A DNA stretch of 64,000 bases from assembly GCF_001625215.2 (NCBI RefSeq), contig NC_030381.2:55415214-55479213 (forward strand), written 5' to 3'. Position 1 is the stretch's first letter. The number at the start of each line of letters is the position of its first letter. The translations under genes and the position numbers were made by a program. The DNA comes from Daucus carota subsp. sativus (Eukaryota; Streptophyta; Magnoliopsida; Apiales; Apiaceae). The notes under the pieces are model-generated. The model saw only the letters and a program-made list of their open reading frames with translations, searched no databases and had not been told where the DNA came from. This document shows, piece by piece, positions 12,627 through 24,700 of the stretch.

Positions 12627-13955
12627 ATGAAGAAATTGCTTCAGCTACAACGAATTGATGCAGCACGGCTTAATTATGAGCTGTTTAAGTTGTCGAACCT
12701 GAAGACACTTAATCTATCTGACAACCCAATCAAAGATGATGGACTTGAGTAAGTTGTGTTTTTCTTTTTTGGTGACCTTCATCATATACATTCATCTCTC
12801 TCTAACTATTTCCTTGTCAAAATTTCAGAAGGCTAATGCCATACTTTACACGTATGGCTGATGAGGAGTCAGCCTCCCTGGTGAATTTGAATTTAGAAGA
12901 ATGCCAGCTTACAGGTGAAGGAGTCATAAGCCTGTTGTGAGTTCTTTCATCCAGTAAAAAGCCGTTAAATTCTCTCCGCATCGGAGAGAATAATCTTGGA
13001 AGGTTTGCTTGGCATATGTGCTTCATTATTCTATATATAAAATGATTGAGTTATTTTTTTTTAATACGTGTGACCTCCAGTGAAGTGGGGGAACATTTGG
13101 GAAAATATATATGCACAGGTGTTAGAGAACTTCATTTCAACAATATTGGGATCAAATCATCGGGTTTTTTGGAAGCCCGAGAGCAATTAACAGAAGGGGT
13201 GAAGCTTGCTTTCATCAATGTAAGGTCTGCTGACATTCATGACATGTGTAAAAGAGTTAAGTAACCCTCTCAGACCAGAACATGACATGTTTATACCTTT
13301 GTTGCAGAGAAAATGATGGAGGTATGGGAGCTGCAAAATTTATATCAAAGCTCCTTTTGTCGGCCCCTGGACTAATCAAACTCGATGCGAGTTACAATGC
13401 TTTGCCTGCTGAAGCTATGGTTATGATCGGCTCATCAGTGAAAAGTGCAAATGGTACACTTTCCTCGAGTAGAAATTTCTGTTTTTGTTTAATTTACTGA
13501 AGGAGTTTGAATTTACATCTCATCGTACTTTATTAAGGTTGTCTAGCAATAATAATACCATAAGATGTAGAAATTTTGTATGTTCTGTTTGGCTCTAAAT
13601 CTTAGAGAATCTTAATTTTTGATTGTTATGTTTTTCCTTTCAAGTTTTTAACCATAAAATAAACAAATGGGGAGGTTTATGTAATTTTTACCCTTCTTGT
13701 CCTTTATCTCGTCTAACCATCATATGGTAATTTGGAGTAAGATGAAAAGAAATTTATTAGTTATTTGAAACATTGATTGCCATGTATATTGTAAATTGTG
13801 TGGCTTTGCTGACTGACATTCCCTTTTGATTAAAACCAGGAAAGCTTCGGTATCTGGACTTGACCGGAAATAGTCTGTGTGGTGGAGGTGCTAGTAGAGA
13901 GATGCTTAAGAAATTTGTCGAAGATAAACATATTGAGATATATTGGCCGGCTTAA
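12627..13955 (+). pseudogene. Truncated LRR copy 2 with in-frame TGA
   Basis: This copy of LRR exons 12-16 begins with a new ATG supplied by the junction (MKKLLQLQRIDAARL, then LNYELFKL as in the parent). The first two exons are 12627-12748 and 12829-13002. The codon for Arg in the parent motif SLLRVLSS is TGA here (12938-12940), so translation from 12627 would stop after 77 residues. The later exons, at about 13081-13224, 13308-13453 and 13851-13955, keep their splice borders and the terminal IYWPA codons. The Cys-rich N-terminal part of the parent is absent. It is probably a non-functional copy, although a short product cannot be excluded. Confidence 0.75.
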
Positions 13956-14621
13956 CTCCACAATTAGATTTTTTATTTAATGTTTATCCTTGAGTATTGC
14001 TTTTTCTGGAAGATTAAAGAATGATTATCATTTAGCAAAACAGCTTTCTCTAACTTTCTTTGAGTATGTAAATATATATTTTATTAATTAATGATATGAT
14101 ATTGTTGGGAAAAAGATCTGAAATTGTAGAGTATATTTAATAATTGACTCTGAATTTTTATATTCGAATGCCGTAAATCTTATTATTATTTGAAAGAAAA
14201 CAAGGTTCGACCCAGAATTTGCATATCGTTATAATTTATGTTATTTAAATTTAAATTTGATCTTATAATTTCTCAAACATTAATCAAAACTTATAAATAC
14301 TAAAAAAAAGTGTTCTAAAATTATTATAAATCAAAAATAAATAAAATATTTTTCCATTTTTATTATTTGCATATATTTGAAGTAAAAATATAAATAAATA
14401 AATAAATAAATAAATAAGAATAAATTCACATATGATAATTATTATTTATAAAATTATATTGATATGTTTTCTATTTTAAATTAAAATTTTACTAATAAAC
14501 TATAAATTATCCTCCCGAAGTTTCTAGTGTTTTTCGTAGTCTTAATTATATAATTATCCTCCGGAAGTTTCTCGACTTTTCCCGAATGAACTCGACCTTA
14601 ATAGAAAATTCTTACACCCTT

Positions 14622-15567
14622 TCAATCTCATCTATAAAATCAATCCTTGTGTGTCATCTTCATTCATTCGCCTAATTAGATGCGAAACTATCCCAACACT
14701 GTTTCAATCTCCTCTCTCAAATTCTTGTCACCCTTTTTCATTCATTCATCAAATAACATCCGATATTATGTGGGCTCTCTCCTTTTCTACTAATCCAATC
14801 CTCCTTATGTGAGTATTATTATTACATAGCTTTTTCCTCAGTTACATCCTTTCTATTCATCTATTTTCTTGCTCACCTAATTGAACAATTCAGTGGGCAT
14901 ATAATTTTTCAAGAGTTATTAATTAAAGTATTTTGCAAAAATTTTGACATTATCATGAGGGTTATTACATACTCAATTCTAAAAATAAAAATATGTCGTC
15001 AAATCAGATTTCAGAGTGTTGTATTTGTAATTTGTTTTTCCCTAATTTATTGATTTTTGCTAAAATTTTCTCCTTCAAGATATCGACTTTTAAGTTAAGC
15101 GATCTCTAAGATTAATATTGGAATCCTAATTAATACATTGACTACATTTAATTGTATAAAATTGTGAATATTTTTAATCCTATTAATTTGATCTCAATCC
15201 AGATTTTTAAAGAAAAGAAAGATTTTATCTAGTTTTCTTAAAATTTATATTTATAATATTTGAAGTTTATATATATAAATTTCTATGTATACATGTGTAA
15301 GAACTAAATTTACTAAACTATCCTGCACTATGATTATATGTATATTTTGCGTTATATTTGTACTTACATCCCGTTTGTACTTAGATCGGGATCAATAAAA
15401 ATTCTGTCTAAATATCAATTCAGAACAACGATGTTGTATAAAATATAATTTACTAAATTTGATTTGATTTTAATGAATTGATATATATGATGTTTTTAAC
15501 TTGATCTGTAAAAAAAAAAATACATACCTTTTTTAAATTTCAATTTGTACATTTTTTGCAGTAAACC
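14622..15567 (+). promoter_or_regulatory. Promoter-like segment ahead of LRR copy 3
   Basis: This is the unit 2 counterpart of 11700-12626. It has TATA-like tctataaaat at about 14631, a leader with ATG at 14768, donor-like gtgagt at 14819, and acceptor-like ttttttgcag ending at 15560 immediately before ATG 15568. Conservation of these elements between units may only reflect recent duplication. Confidence 0.35.
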
Positions 15568-17003
15568 ATGAAGAAATTGCTTCATCTACAACAAATTGAT
15601 GCAGCACAGCTTATAAATTATGAGCTGTTTGATTTTCCGAACTTGAAGACACTTAATCTATCTGACAACCCAATCACAGATGATGGACTTGAGTAAGTTG
15701 TGTGTTTTACTTTTTTGGTGACTTTCATCATATACATTCATCTCTCTAACCATTTCCTTGTCGAAATTTCAGAAGTCTAATGCCATACTTTACACGTATG
15801 GCTGATGAGGAGTCAGCCTCCCTGGTTAATTTGAATTTAGAAGAATGCCAGCTTACAAGTGCAGGAGTCATAAGCCTGTTGCGAGTTCTTTCATCCAGTA
15901 GAAAGCCGTTAAATTCTCTCCGCATCGGAGAGAATAATCTTGGAAGGTTTGCTTGGCATATGTGCTTCATTACTCTATATATAAGTTGATTTAGTTATTT
16001 TAATTTTAATACGTGTGACCTCCAGTGAAGTGGGGGAACATTTGGGAAAATATATATAATGCACAGGTGTCAGAGAACTTCATTGCAATAACATAGGGAT
16101 CGAATCATCGGGTTTTTTGGAGGCCCGAGAGCAAATAACGGAAGGGGTGAAGCTTGCATTCATGAATAAGGTGTACTGACATTCATGACATCTGTAAAAG
16201 AGTTAAGAAACCCTCTCAGACCAGAACATGACATTTTTATAACTTTTTTGCAGAGAAAATGATGGAGGTCTGGGAGCAGCAGAATTTATATCAAAGCTCC
16301 TTTTGTCGGCCCCTGGACTAATCAAACTCGATGCGAGTTACAATGTTGTGCCTGCCGAAGCTATGGCTATGATAGGCTCTTCGCTGAAAACTACAAATGG
16401 TGAACTTTCGTCCTTGAGTAGAAATTTTTGTTTTTGTTTGATTTACAGGAGGAGTTTGAATTTACATCTCATCATACTTTATTAATTAAGGTTGTTAGTT
16501 ATCTAGCAACAATATCATAAGATATAGAAATCTTGTATGTTCTGTTTGACTATAAATCTTAGAGAAACTTATTTTTGATTATTATGTTTTTCTTTTTCAA
16601 GGTTTTAAGCATATAATAATAAAATGAGGAGGTTTATGTAATTTTAACCGTTCTTGTCCTTTTTTTCTCGTCTAAAGCATTATTGGCTAGTTTGGAGTGA
16701 TGTAAAAAGAAAATTATATGTTATTTGAAACATGGAGTGTGTATTATATATATCCTTTATAAAAGAAAAAAACAACTAACCCCGAACTTACTAATATGCA
16801 AGAATATTTAATTTTCTGATTTACCTTGCCATGTATTGTAAATTGTTCAACTTTGCTGACTCGACATTCCCTTTTAATTAAAACCAGGAAAGCTTCTGTG
16901 TCTAAACTTGACTGGAAATACTCTATGTGGTGGACCGGCTAGCATAGAGTTGCTCAAAAAATCCGCTGAAAATAAACAAATTGAGATATATTGGCCGGCT
17001 TAA
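15568..17003 (+). pseudogene. Truncated LRR copy 3 with 2-bp insertion
   Basis: This copy starts MKKLLHLQQIDAAQL and carries exons 15568-15692 and 15773-15946, both open and including the Arg codon that is a stop in copy 2. In the next exon (from 16026) the parental aaaatatatatgcac reads aaaatatatataatgcac. The 2-bp gain creates TAA at 16057-16059, so the predicted product is 110 residues. Downstream exons, including the last one ending at TAA 17001-17003, look open and splice-competent. It is therefore one small lesion away from a continuous frame. Confidence 0.75.
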
Positions 17004-17023
17004 CTCCTGAATTAGAATTTTTA

Positions 17024-17073
17024 TTTGATGTTTATCCTCTTCTTTTTTTTTAATAATATTTGATGTTTATCTT
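17024..17073 (-). mobile_element. Short T-rich insertion with target duplication, unit 3 only
   Basis: The motif tttgatgtttatc(c/t)t occurs on both sides of a 21-bp T-rich insert at 17038-17058. The corresponding sites in unit 1 (about 11058) and unit 2 (about 13976) carry a single copy of the motif and no insert. This gives an empty-site comparison inside the window. If it is a retroposition, the A-tail lies on the minus strand. Confidence 0.6.
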
Positions 17074-17131
17074 TGAATTGGATTAAAGAATAATCATCAT
17101 CTTGCAAGATAACTTTCTCTAACTAATTTCC

Positions 17132-18181
17132 TTGATAATGTGTGTGTGTGTATATATATATATATATTTCATTGATTGGCAAAAAGATCTGAAATTGTGG
17201 TCTTATTATTATTTGGAAGAAAAAGGTTCGACTCAAAATTTGCATATTGTTATATTTTATGTTATTTAAATTTAAATTTAATCTTGTAATTTCTCAAACA
17301 TTTCAAAACTTATAAATACTAAAAAAATATATCTTAAAAAATTATTAAAAATCAAAAAGAAAAATAAGAAAAAATATAATACTATTTTTCTATTTTTATT
17401 ATTTGTATATATTTGAAGTAGAAATATAATAAACAAATAAATAAGAATAAATTCATACATGATCATTTATTATTTATAAAATTATATGTATATGTTTTCT
17501 ATTTTAAATTAAAATATTAACTAATAAATTATAAATTATCCTCCTGAAGTTTCTCGTCTTTTCCGTCAATCTAGTCTAAATTAAATAATTATCCTCCAGA
17601 AGTTTCTCGACTTTTCCCGAATCAATCCGGCCTTGATAGAAAATTCTCATATCCTTTCAATCTCATCTATAAAATCAATCCTTGTGTTCCATCTTCATTA
17701 ATTCACTTAATTAGATGCAATTTTTCAATCTCCCTCTCTCAAATTCTTGTCTTCCTTTTTCATACATTTGTCAAATAACATCTGATATTATGCAATTTTT
17801 CATTTTTTTTATTTTTTATTGCATAACTTTTTGCTCAGCTACATCTTTTCTATTCCTCTATTTTATATCCTCCTCGTGTGAGTATTATTATTACCTAGCT
17901 TTTTGCTCGGTTACATCCTTTCTAACCTAATTGAATAATCCAGTGAGCATCTAATTTTTCAAGAATTATTAATTAAAGTATTTTGTGAAAATAATGACAT
18001 TATCACGAGAGTTATTATATACTCAATTCTAAAAATAAAAAAATGTCGTCAAATCAGGAATCGGAGTGTTGTATTTTTTTTTCCCCCCTAATTTATCAAT
18101 TTCTGCCAACATTTTGTCCTTCAAGATCTCGACTTTGACAGTAAGCGATCTCTAAGGTTAATATTGGAATCCTAATAAATA
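17132..18181. other. Inter-unit DNA of repeat unit 3
   Basis: This is the downstream flank of copy 3, homologous to 11160-12180 and 14080-15140. It holds a (TG)n(TA)n run near 17141-17166 and a TATA-like ctataaaatc near 17667 followed by a donor-like gtgagt at 17878. The leader segment is altered: the ATG-containing text of units 1 and 2 is replaced by a duplicated, T-rich version. No gene is seen. Confidence 0.5.
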
Positions 18182-18954
18182 CATTGACTGCATTTTTTTT
18201 TGACGAACAATAAGATTTTATTGAACATAAAACATAAGAACACAGTCGGGACAAACCCCCAAACTGACAACTACAATTTGATTGTGGAACAAAAATTGAG
18301 CTAAACAAATAGCCGCTTTGTTTTCAGATTGCTTAACAGATAGAATATAAATATTCTTGATAATAAAAATGATTACAAAAGTTTCTCGAGCAATCCAGTC
18401 GACACCAACATCACTGAAAATAGTGGAATCACAATTGACCTGCGCACATAAAAAACCGGTGATAGAACATTGTTCATATCCATCTGCACCAACTGAGGTT
18501 GGGGGTACAGATGCCCCATATATTGAACAATCATTTGTTATGCGAGGTGAGCTCTCGCGATAAGTACCACAATTCCAGATTTAAAGCGGGTTGCCCAGAT
18601 CTCCCAATACACCGTAGAAATCATTCTTCACGCAACATGACAACGAATCAAAAACACAACAAGACATACACCCAAAAATTTAGGACAATCAACAACCCAA
18701 AAAGATGGGTACGGTAACAAGATCACACCAAAAAAGATTTAGATCTCGATTTTATTGAAAACTATTATAATAGAAATTAAAGATATAGAAATGGAGGAAA
18801 CGGGATGAGAGGATGGATGGGATGGATGTGGTTTTGATGGAAGAAGGGGGCGGTGAAGGATGGATGATAATTATGAATGGCGACCGATTCTCATTAGGGT
18901 TTTGAGAGAAAAATTTCTTGCTTAGAGTTTTCGTTTTTTCCATTGATTGCATTT
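18182..18954 (-). mobile_element. 745-bp retroposon-like insertion with TSD and A-tail
   Basis: The repeats cattgactgcattt (18182-18195) and cattgattgcattt (18941-18954) flank about 745 bp absent from the same place in units 1 and 2 (the single site is at 15137 in unit 2). The insert ends next to the left repeat in a T-run, so it is a minus-strand insertion with a poly(A) tail. Its minus-strand 3' end reads ttattgttcgtca(A)n and its 5' end is leader-like (aaaaccctaatgagaatcgg). I find no reverse transcriptase or other long frame, so it is a non-autonomous or processed-transcript-type insert mobilised by LINE machinery (inferred). Confidence 0.7.
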
Positions 18955-19363
18955 AATTGAATAAAATTGTGAATATTTTTTTATCCTATTAATTTAATGA
19001 ACCGAACCGGAATTTTTCAAAATAAAAAAGATTTTATCTTGTTTTCTTAAAATTTATGTATATAAATTCCTATCATGTATACATGTCAAAGAACTAAATT
19101 TACTAAACTATCTTGCACTGTGATTATATGTATACTTTGAGTTATATTTGTACTTACATCCCGTTTGTACTTAGATTGGGATCGATCAAAATTCTGTCTA
19201 AATATCAATTCACCGCAACGGTGTTGTATAAAATATTTACTAAATTTGATTTGATTTTAATGAATTGATATATATATATATATATATATATATGATGCCT
19301 TTATATTGTAAGAAAAAATACATACTGTTTTTTAATTTCAATTGTACATTTTTGCCTTAAACA

Positions 19364-20257
19364 ATGAAGAAATTCCTTCGTATACTCGGCAAGAGCCCAT
19401 AACAGAAGGGGTGAAGCTTGCTTTCATCAGTAAAAGGTCTATTGACATTCATGACATTTGTAAAAGAGTTAAATAACCCTCCCAGACCCGAACATGACAT
19501 GTTTATAACTTTTTGCGGAGAAAATGTGGAGGTATCGGAGCTGCAGAATTTATATCAAAACTCCTTTTATCGGCCCCTGGACTTATCAAACTTGATGCAA
19601 GTTACAATGCTTTGCCTGCTGAAGCTATGGCTATAATCGGCTCTTCGGTGAAAACTGCAAATGGTACACTTTTCTTGAGTAGAAATTTCTGGTTTTGTTT
19701 GATTTACTGAAGAAGTTTGTATTTACATCTCATCGTGCTTTATTAAGGTTGTCTAGCAACAATACCATAATATATAGAAATCTTGTATATTCTGTTTGGC
19801 TATAAATCTTAGAGAAACTTATTTTTTGATTATTAATTATGTTTTTCGTTTTCAAGTTTTTAAGCATATAATAATAAAATGAGGAGGCTTATGTAATTTT
19901 TACAGTCCTTGTCCTTTTTCTTGTCTAAAGCATCATCCGGTCATTTGGAGTCAGATAAAAAGGAACATTATTAGTTATTTGAAACATGGAGTGTGTATTA
20001 TATATATCCTTTACGAAGAAAAATAAGAGTTAACCCCGAACTTACTAATATGCAAGAATATTTAATTTTCTGGTTTGCCTTGCCATGTATTGTAAACTGT
20101 GTGGCTTTGCTGACTCGATATTCCTTCTGATTAAAACCAGGAAAGCTTCTGTGTTTAGACCTGACAGGAAAATACTATGTGTGATAGACCTGCTAGCATA
20201 GCGATGCTCGAAAAATCTGTTGGGGATAGACACAGTGAGATACATTGGCCAGCTTAA
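19364..20257 (+). pseudogene. Deleted LRR copy 4
   Basis: After the junction text aaacaatgaagaaattcctt the copy jumps directly into exon 14 sequence (aacagaaggggtgaagcttg at 19401). Exons 12, 13 and the first part of 14 are therefore missing. The acceptor before the next exon is changed from gttgcagag to tttgcggag, and bases are lost after it (gaaaatgatggagg became gaaaatgtggagg). The last exon (20142-20257) is frameshifted after the LDLTGK-like stretch. It is a clear pseudogene and the most degraded unit of the array. Confidence 0.85.
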
Positions 20258-21707
20258 CTACTGCTGTCCACCACGACACCCTACCAAAAGATTGGTGGAG
20301 ATAAGGGATTAGGAGAAATTTTTTTACCCCACTAAAAGTTATGTACTCATCTTAAAAAACTGCCGTATGGTACCAGTTATAAAGACAGTATGTATTATAT
20401 TGTGGCATATAAGTTCTTTAACTAGTTTGCAAATTCTGATTCCAAAGATTGTGCATGAAGACTGTTGACATGATAGACGCACTAACTAAAATACTACAGC
20501 CAGCTTGGGAAAATAATGTGAGAGGGATTAGCTTGGAGGGTTTATTCTAGAGCTCAGATTCTCGTAGTCAGGATCAAAGTAAGGCAAACCTGAAGCCATC
20601 CTTCACCTGTTTTCTTGTGACTGCAGAAAATGTCTCTTCTCCTGCCTGCATTACAACAAAATGGTAAAGTTTAGAAGCTCCAAAATGATAATGCTTGCAA
20701 AATCAAGTGGTGACAGATTATTCTTCTCGTACTTGTACAAGTTAACTTTTTCTGACTAGTGCAGACTGTTATGGTGAAACAGGTGGACAAACAAGATCAT
20801 CATGCACACAAAAGGAAGTGCTTATACCCGTGATCTGTAACACAGGATTTCCATCCAAACTGTTGATTTAAACAACCATACAACTCCAATTAGTATGATG
20901 CCTTTTGGAAGGTGCTCACTGCCCACGTTGAGACTTTAAGTTAGTAAAGTGTTTGCAAAAGAAGTAGAAGTTCGGCGAGAAAAGTTAGCAAACTTAGCAT
21001 TCTCAAAAGTGCTTATGCTTCTTTACACAAACGGGTATAAAAGAATAGAAGCTACTTATTTAACAAAAGAAGTAGAAGTCGGTGCCTCCCAGATAGTCAC
21101 ATTGTATATAATAGATTTGTAGATTTGCAGACCGGGACTGAGATATCAGCTAAATCATTAGTAGTCAAGTCAGGTAATTAATGAAGCAAATCAAAAAGTG
21201 CAAGGGTAATCCACCCATATGAAATATCACACGCAGCATCCAGCACCCCTAAATTCAATATTTTATTGTAAAAGATGAATCCTACTTCACCAAGATCGAG
21301 AACCTCCCATCTTTCTTATAAACACAACAATATTAAGACAGTAGTAAAAGAAAATAAGACATCATCATGAACAACAAAGGTTGTAAATTCTGCACAACCA
21401 GAGATATACAATGCAGGAGAGATGAGAAAGGATTAATACCCAGTTTAAGAGAATAAAAATTCAGTGCAACTTGTTACACAAGATCGTGTACAACCAATAG
21501 TGATTTAGAAGTACGCCCAAAAGTACAAGCATTGTACAGCACAAAAAAAACAGAGATGAAGTTGACTGTCTCAATGTATGTAGTATCATCTTCTATCTAA
21601 CCGCATGCATCACAAAATAAGAGTTATATATCATCTTTCACGTTAAGGCTGTGGATGTAAACGCATAAATTGTTTGGGCTCAAAAAAGTAGTGCTTTCTC
21701 GGTGCTA
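20258..21707. other. Intergenic, 3' flank of the protease-B3 gene
   Basis: The right part (about 21400-21707) probably includes the 3' UTR of the minus-strand gene that ends at 21708. A 32-codon plus-strand frame at 20457-20555, preceded by an acceptor-like ccaaag, looks exon-like but could not be assigned. No other feature is seen. Confidence 0.4.
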
Positions 21708-24700
21708 CTACATGATAATTCCTTGGGCTTTCCCCATGGTGCCTCCCGCTTCTTCCTCTTCCAGTATCTTGCATTTCATAGCACCTTTTAAATCTGATGA
21801 AAGAGTCATTTGCTTGTCTTTCTTTTGACCACAGTGGATAGAAGAATAGTGCTCCAAATGTTCCTCGCCTGCCATTACAGTAATTTTCAGGTCCTTTTCA
21901 CCATGATCTTCCAATTTTACAGCAAAAAATGAATACTAGATATGGTTAATATCATTAACCTTGGACTAGAGTCTAGAAGAAATTAAACAATAATTCATTT
22001 ACCGCAATTCATCTCTTCTACACAGGCGCTTCCATCACTTCCAGTCAAGGCATTAGCTCTCACGATATAAACCTGCATAATATATGGAAGGCACATATAG
22101 TGAATTTGACCTATAAATAGAAGTTTGCTCAGTTTTATTCTCTTCACTTATCGACTTACCTTGGGTTATTTGCCTCTCTGGGTTATAACAATTTAAAAAC
22201 TCAAAGTAACAAATAACATTCGAAATTATCTATCTGTCACACACACATATATGTGTGTGTATTATATGTATAATTTTTTCCAGAGCTGCAAGAGAAGGCA
22301 TTAGAAATGCACAAGGCATATCATTCAGAAACAACCACTAGTGGGAGACACAGCTGTCGAATGCACTAGATTGTTGAACCATTACCTTAAATTTACATTC
22401 CTGGATCAGATGAAAAACCAAAACATCGTTCTCCTGCAATTTATGAGTAATGGAGAACCCTCTCCATCCAACACCCAGTCCATTCTTTTCGAAGAAATAC
22501 TTGGTCTCATGTTCAAGCTCGGTTTCGTCGATCAGAACAACAGTTTCATCATGCTTTGGTAAATGCATGTCACTAAAGTTCTTTGGAATACCCTGTCATT
22601 GAAGGAAGTATTCACAAATCACAACTCAACTTAATCGAAACACATGAGTCTAGCTATTCTTTGGAAATACTACTTAATTAATCAATAGTTTACCAGCCAA
22701 AATCCACCAGCAACATGTGATGGGAGCATATTTTTCACAAAACTGGGAAACTTGGGTGCTAATTTTGCTTGAATTTCTAGAGCTTGCTTCATCAAAGAGA
22801 ATGTTTTTTGATCAAATTTATGACCAACCCTTGTTGTCACCTTCGGTTCATGGCTACAAAGCGAGACAATCTTTTTAGGCAAGCAAAACACAAAAGCATA
22901 TAAGGTGGTGATCTTTGGAAAGAAGATTCAATGATGTTAACTGACCTTGCTATAGACATGTCAAGATTAAAAGAAACAACCTGCAAATAAATTGAAATTA
23001 TTATTCAAAGACCTATATGAGCAAAAACAAAATGTGACCAATCATGGCAGCTTCTAAATAGGCAATGTAAAAACAAAAGATACCAATCAACTAATATATT
23101 ATAAATTTAACCCCAGTTAATACAACACAGTTTATAAAATTGAAATACACATAGTTCATAATAGGATTATGCTGATATTCTCTTATCCTACAGCACAACA
23201 TTAAAAACTTGTTTTTCTAGCATCACTGGCCGTGGAGAAAATATTTGGTGGCATGTCGGTTGCGAATATAACAATCACACATCTATATAAATCACTATTA
23301 CAGAAAAGAATTTTTGCAACTCAAAAACAGCAGCCCCAACATTCACTATGATATATTGAAAAGTAAATGCCAACTCAACAAATTGCTTGTAGATATCTTC
23401 TTCCATAAGATCAAACTAGAAAGAAGATATGGTTTTAAGTGTTCAGAACGTACTTCAACATCCAGAGGTGCCTCTATCTGCTCACTTTTACGACATTTTT
23501 TGATGTCCCCCAAACATGTTTCCCCATGTCCTTCCGAAATTGATAAACAAGGATTGAACACATTACTTTCTTCAGTAGTTTCCTGATATTTAAGAATGCA
23601 ATAAATTAATATTTGAACTTACTGCAGGCAGCACAAGTGTAGATATCTTCATGTAAAGCATAGTTATCTTCACAAAAAGGTAAACCAACAAACAATTGGT
23701 GTATATTTTGATTCTTTCATGCACCCCCGTCTAACATGTAGTTCCCAAAGGGCTAGTGGTTGCTCACCGACAAAGATAGCCAAGTTGTTGACTAGAAACT
23801 TACATGAAAACAAAAAAATTACAATTACCACAAACAAATAATGCTAGTAGTCATAATGTTCACCATGACACTTAAAAATTTACGTTAAGGATGTTACAAG
23901 TACAAATTGCTTGTACACAGCACTTTTGAAATTCCACATTTTAAAATTCTAGTAATATATGTGTGTATCAGTCATGAATTCATAACGTTAACCGCGATAC
24001 TTAAAAATTGATGCCAAGGACGTCATAGATACAATTTGCTTGTACAAGACACTTTTTAATTTCTAAATCTTAAATTTTGTAGTATTATACGTGTGCGCAT
24101 GTGTGTGTGATTTACTAACACTTCTATTTTATAAATTAACCTATAAGTGAGCTTCCATGAAACAAAAAAGGGAATAATAACAATAATCATATAAATGCTG
24201 ATGTAATGACTATGATTAAAAGAAAAGTTAAGAAGGCTTACTTCAGCAGGTCTTTGTTCTCTTGGCCGTTTCCCCTGAGGTGTCTGTGATGGTTGCTTTC
24301 CTTGGTTTTTACGTTTCGCTTCTTTCATAATATATTTAATAGCTGACCTCCTGACATAGTTGTTAAGATTCATATCAACATCATTAAATCCTTCATCTTG
24401 AAAGAAACTTCTAATGGTTTGGGCTATATATTGCAAAGTGATCCCTTGCTTCACATTGCATGGCAGAAATGTCAATTCTTTGATTTGGTGAGGCACGACT
24501 CTGCCATCTTGATATGTACTGAGGTTTGTTTCCTTGGCATTATTGGGAACACAAAAACAATGTTCTTTGATGGTATACTCTGAGAAATTCATGCCTATGA
24601 CTCGACCTCTTAAATCCGTGATAGGAGCTCCTGATGATCCAGGAAAGCACTGAGCGTCATGATCAAATAGTTGCATATTATGATCATAATTTTCATTCTC

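Larger units (their letters stand above)
9648..20257 (+). repeat. Tandem array of about 3-kb units (LRR gene 3' end plus flank)
   Basis: The 3' exons of the LRR gene, from within exon 12 to the stop, and about 1.6 kb beyond are repeated head to tail. Unit 1 is 9648-12647 (the intact gene end). Unit 2 runs from 12648 at an offset of exactly 3000 bp (cagcacggcttaattatgag at 9661 and 12661). Unit 3 starts at about 15589 and unit 4 at about 19364. Units 1 and 2 differ at few positions by eye, while units 3 and 4 are more diverged, suggesting stepwise duplication. Unit 3 is lengthened by later insertions. Unit 4 lacks exon 12, exon 13 and part of exon 14. Confidence 0.85.

Noticed and set aside
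22341..22562. Plus-strand frame opposite the B3 exon
   Set aside because: It is antisense to an exon with a clear B3 domain and splice borders, so it is a shadow frame.
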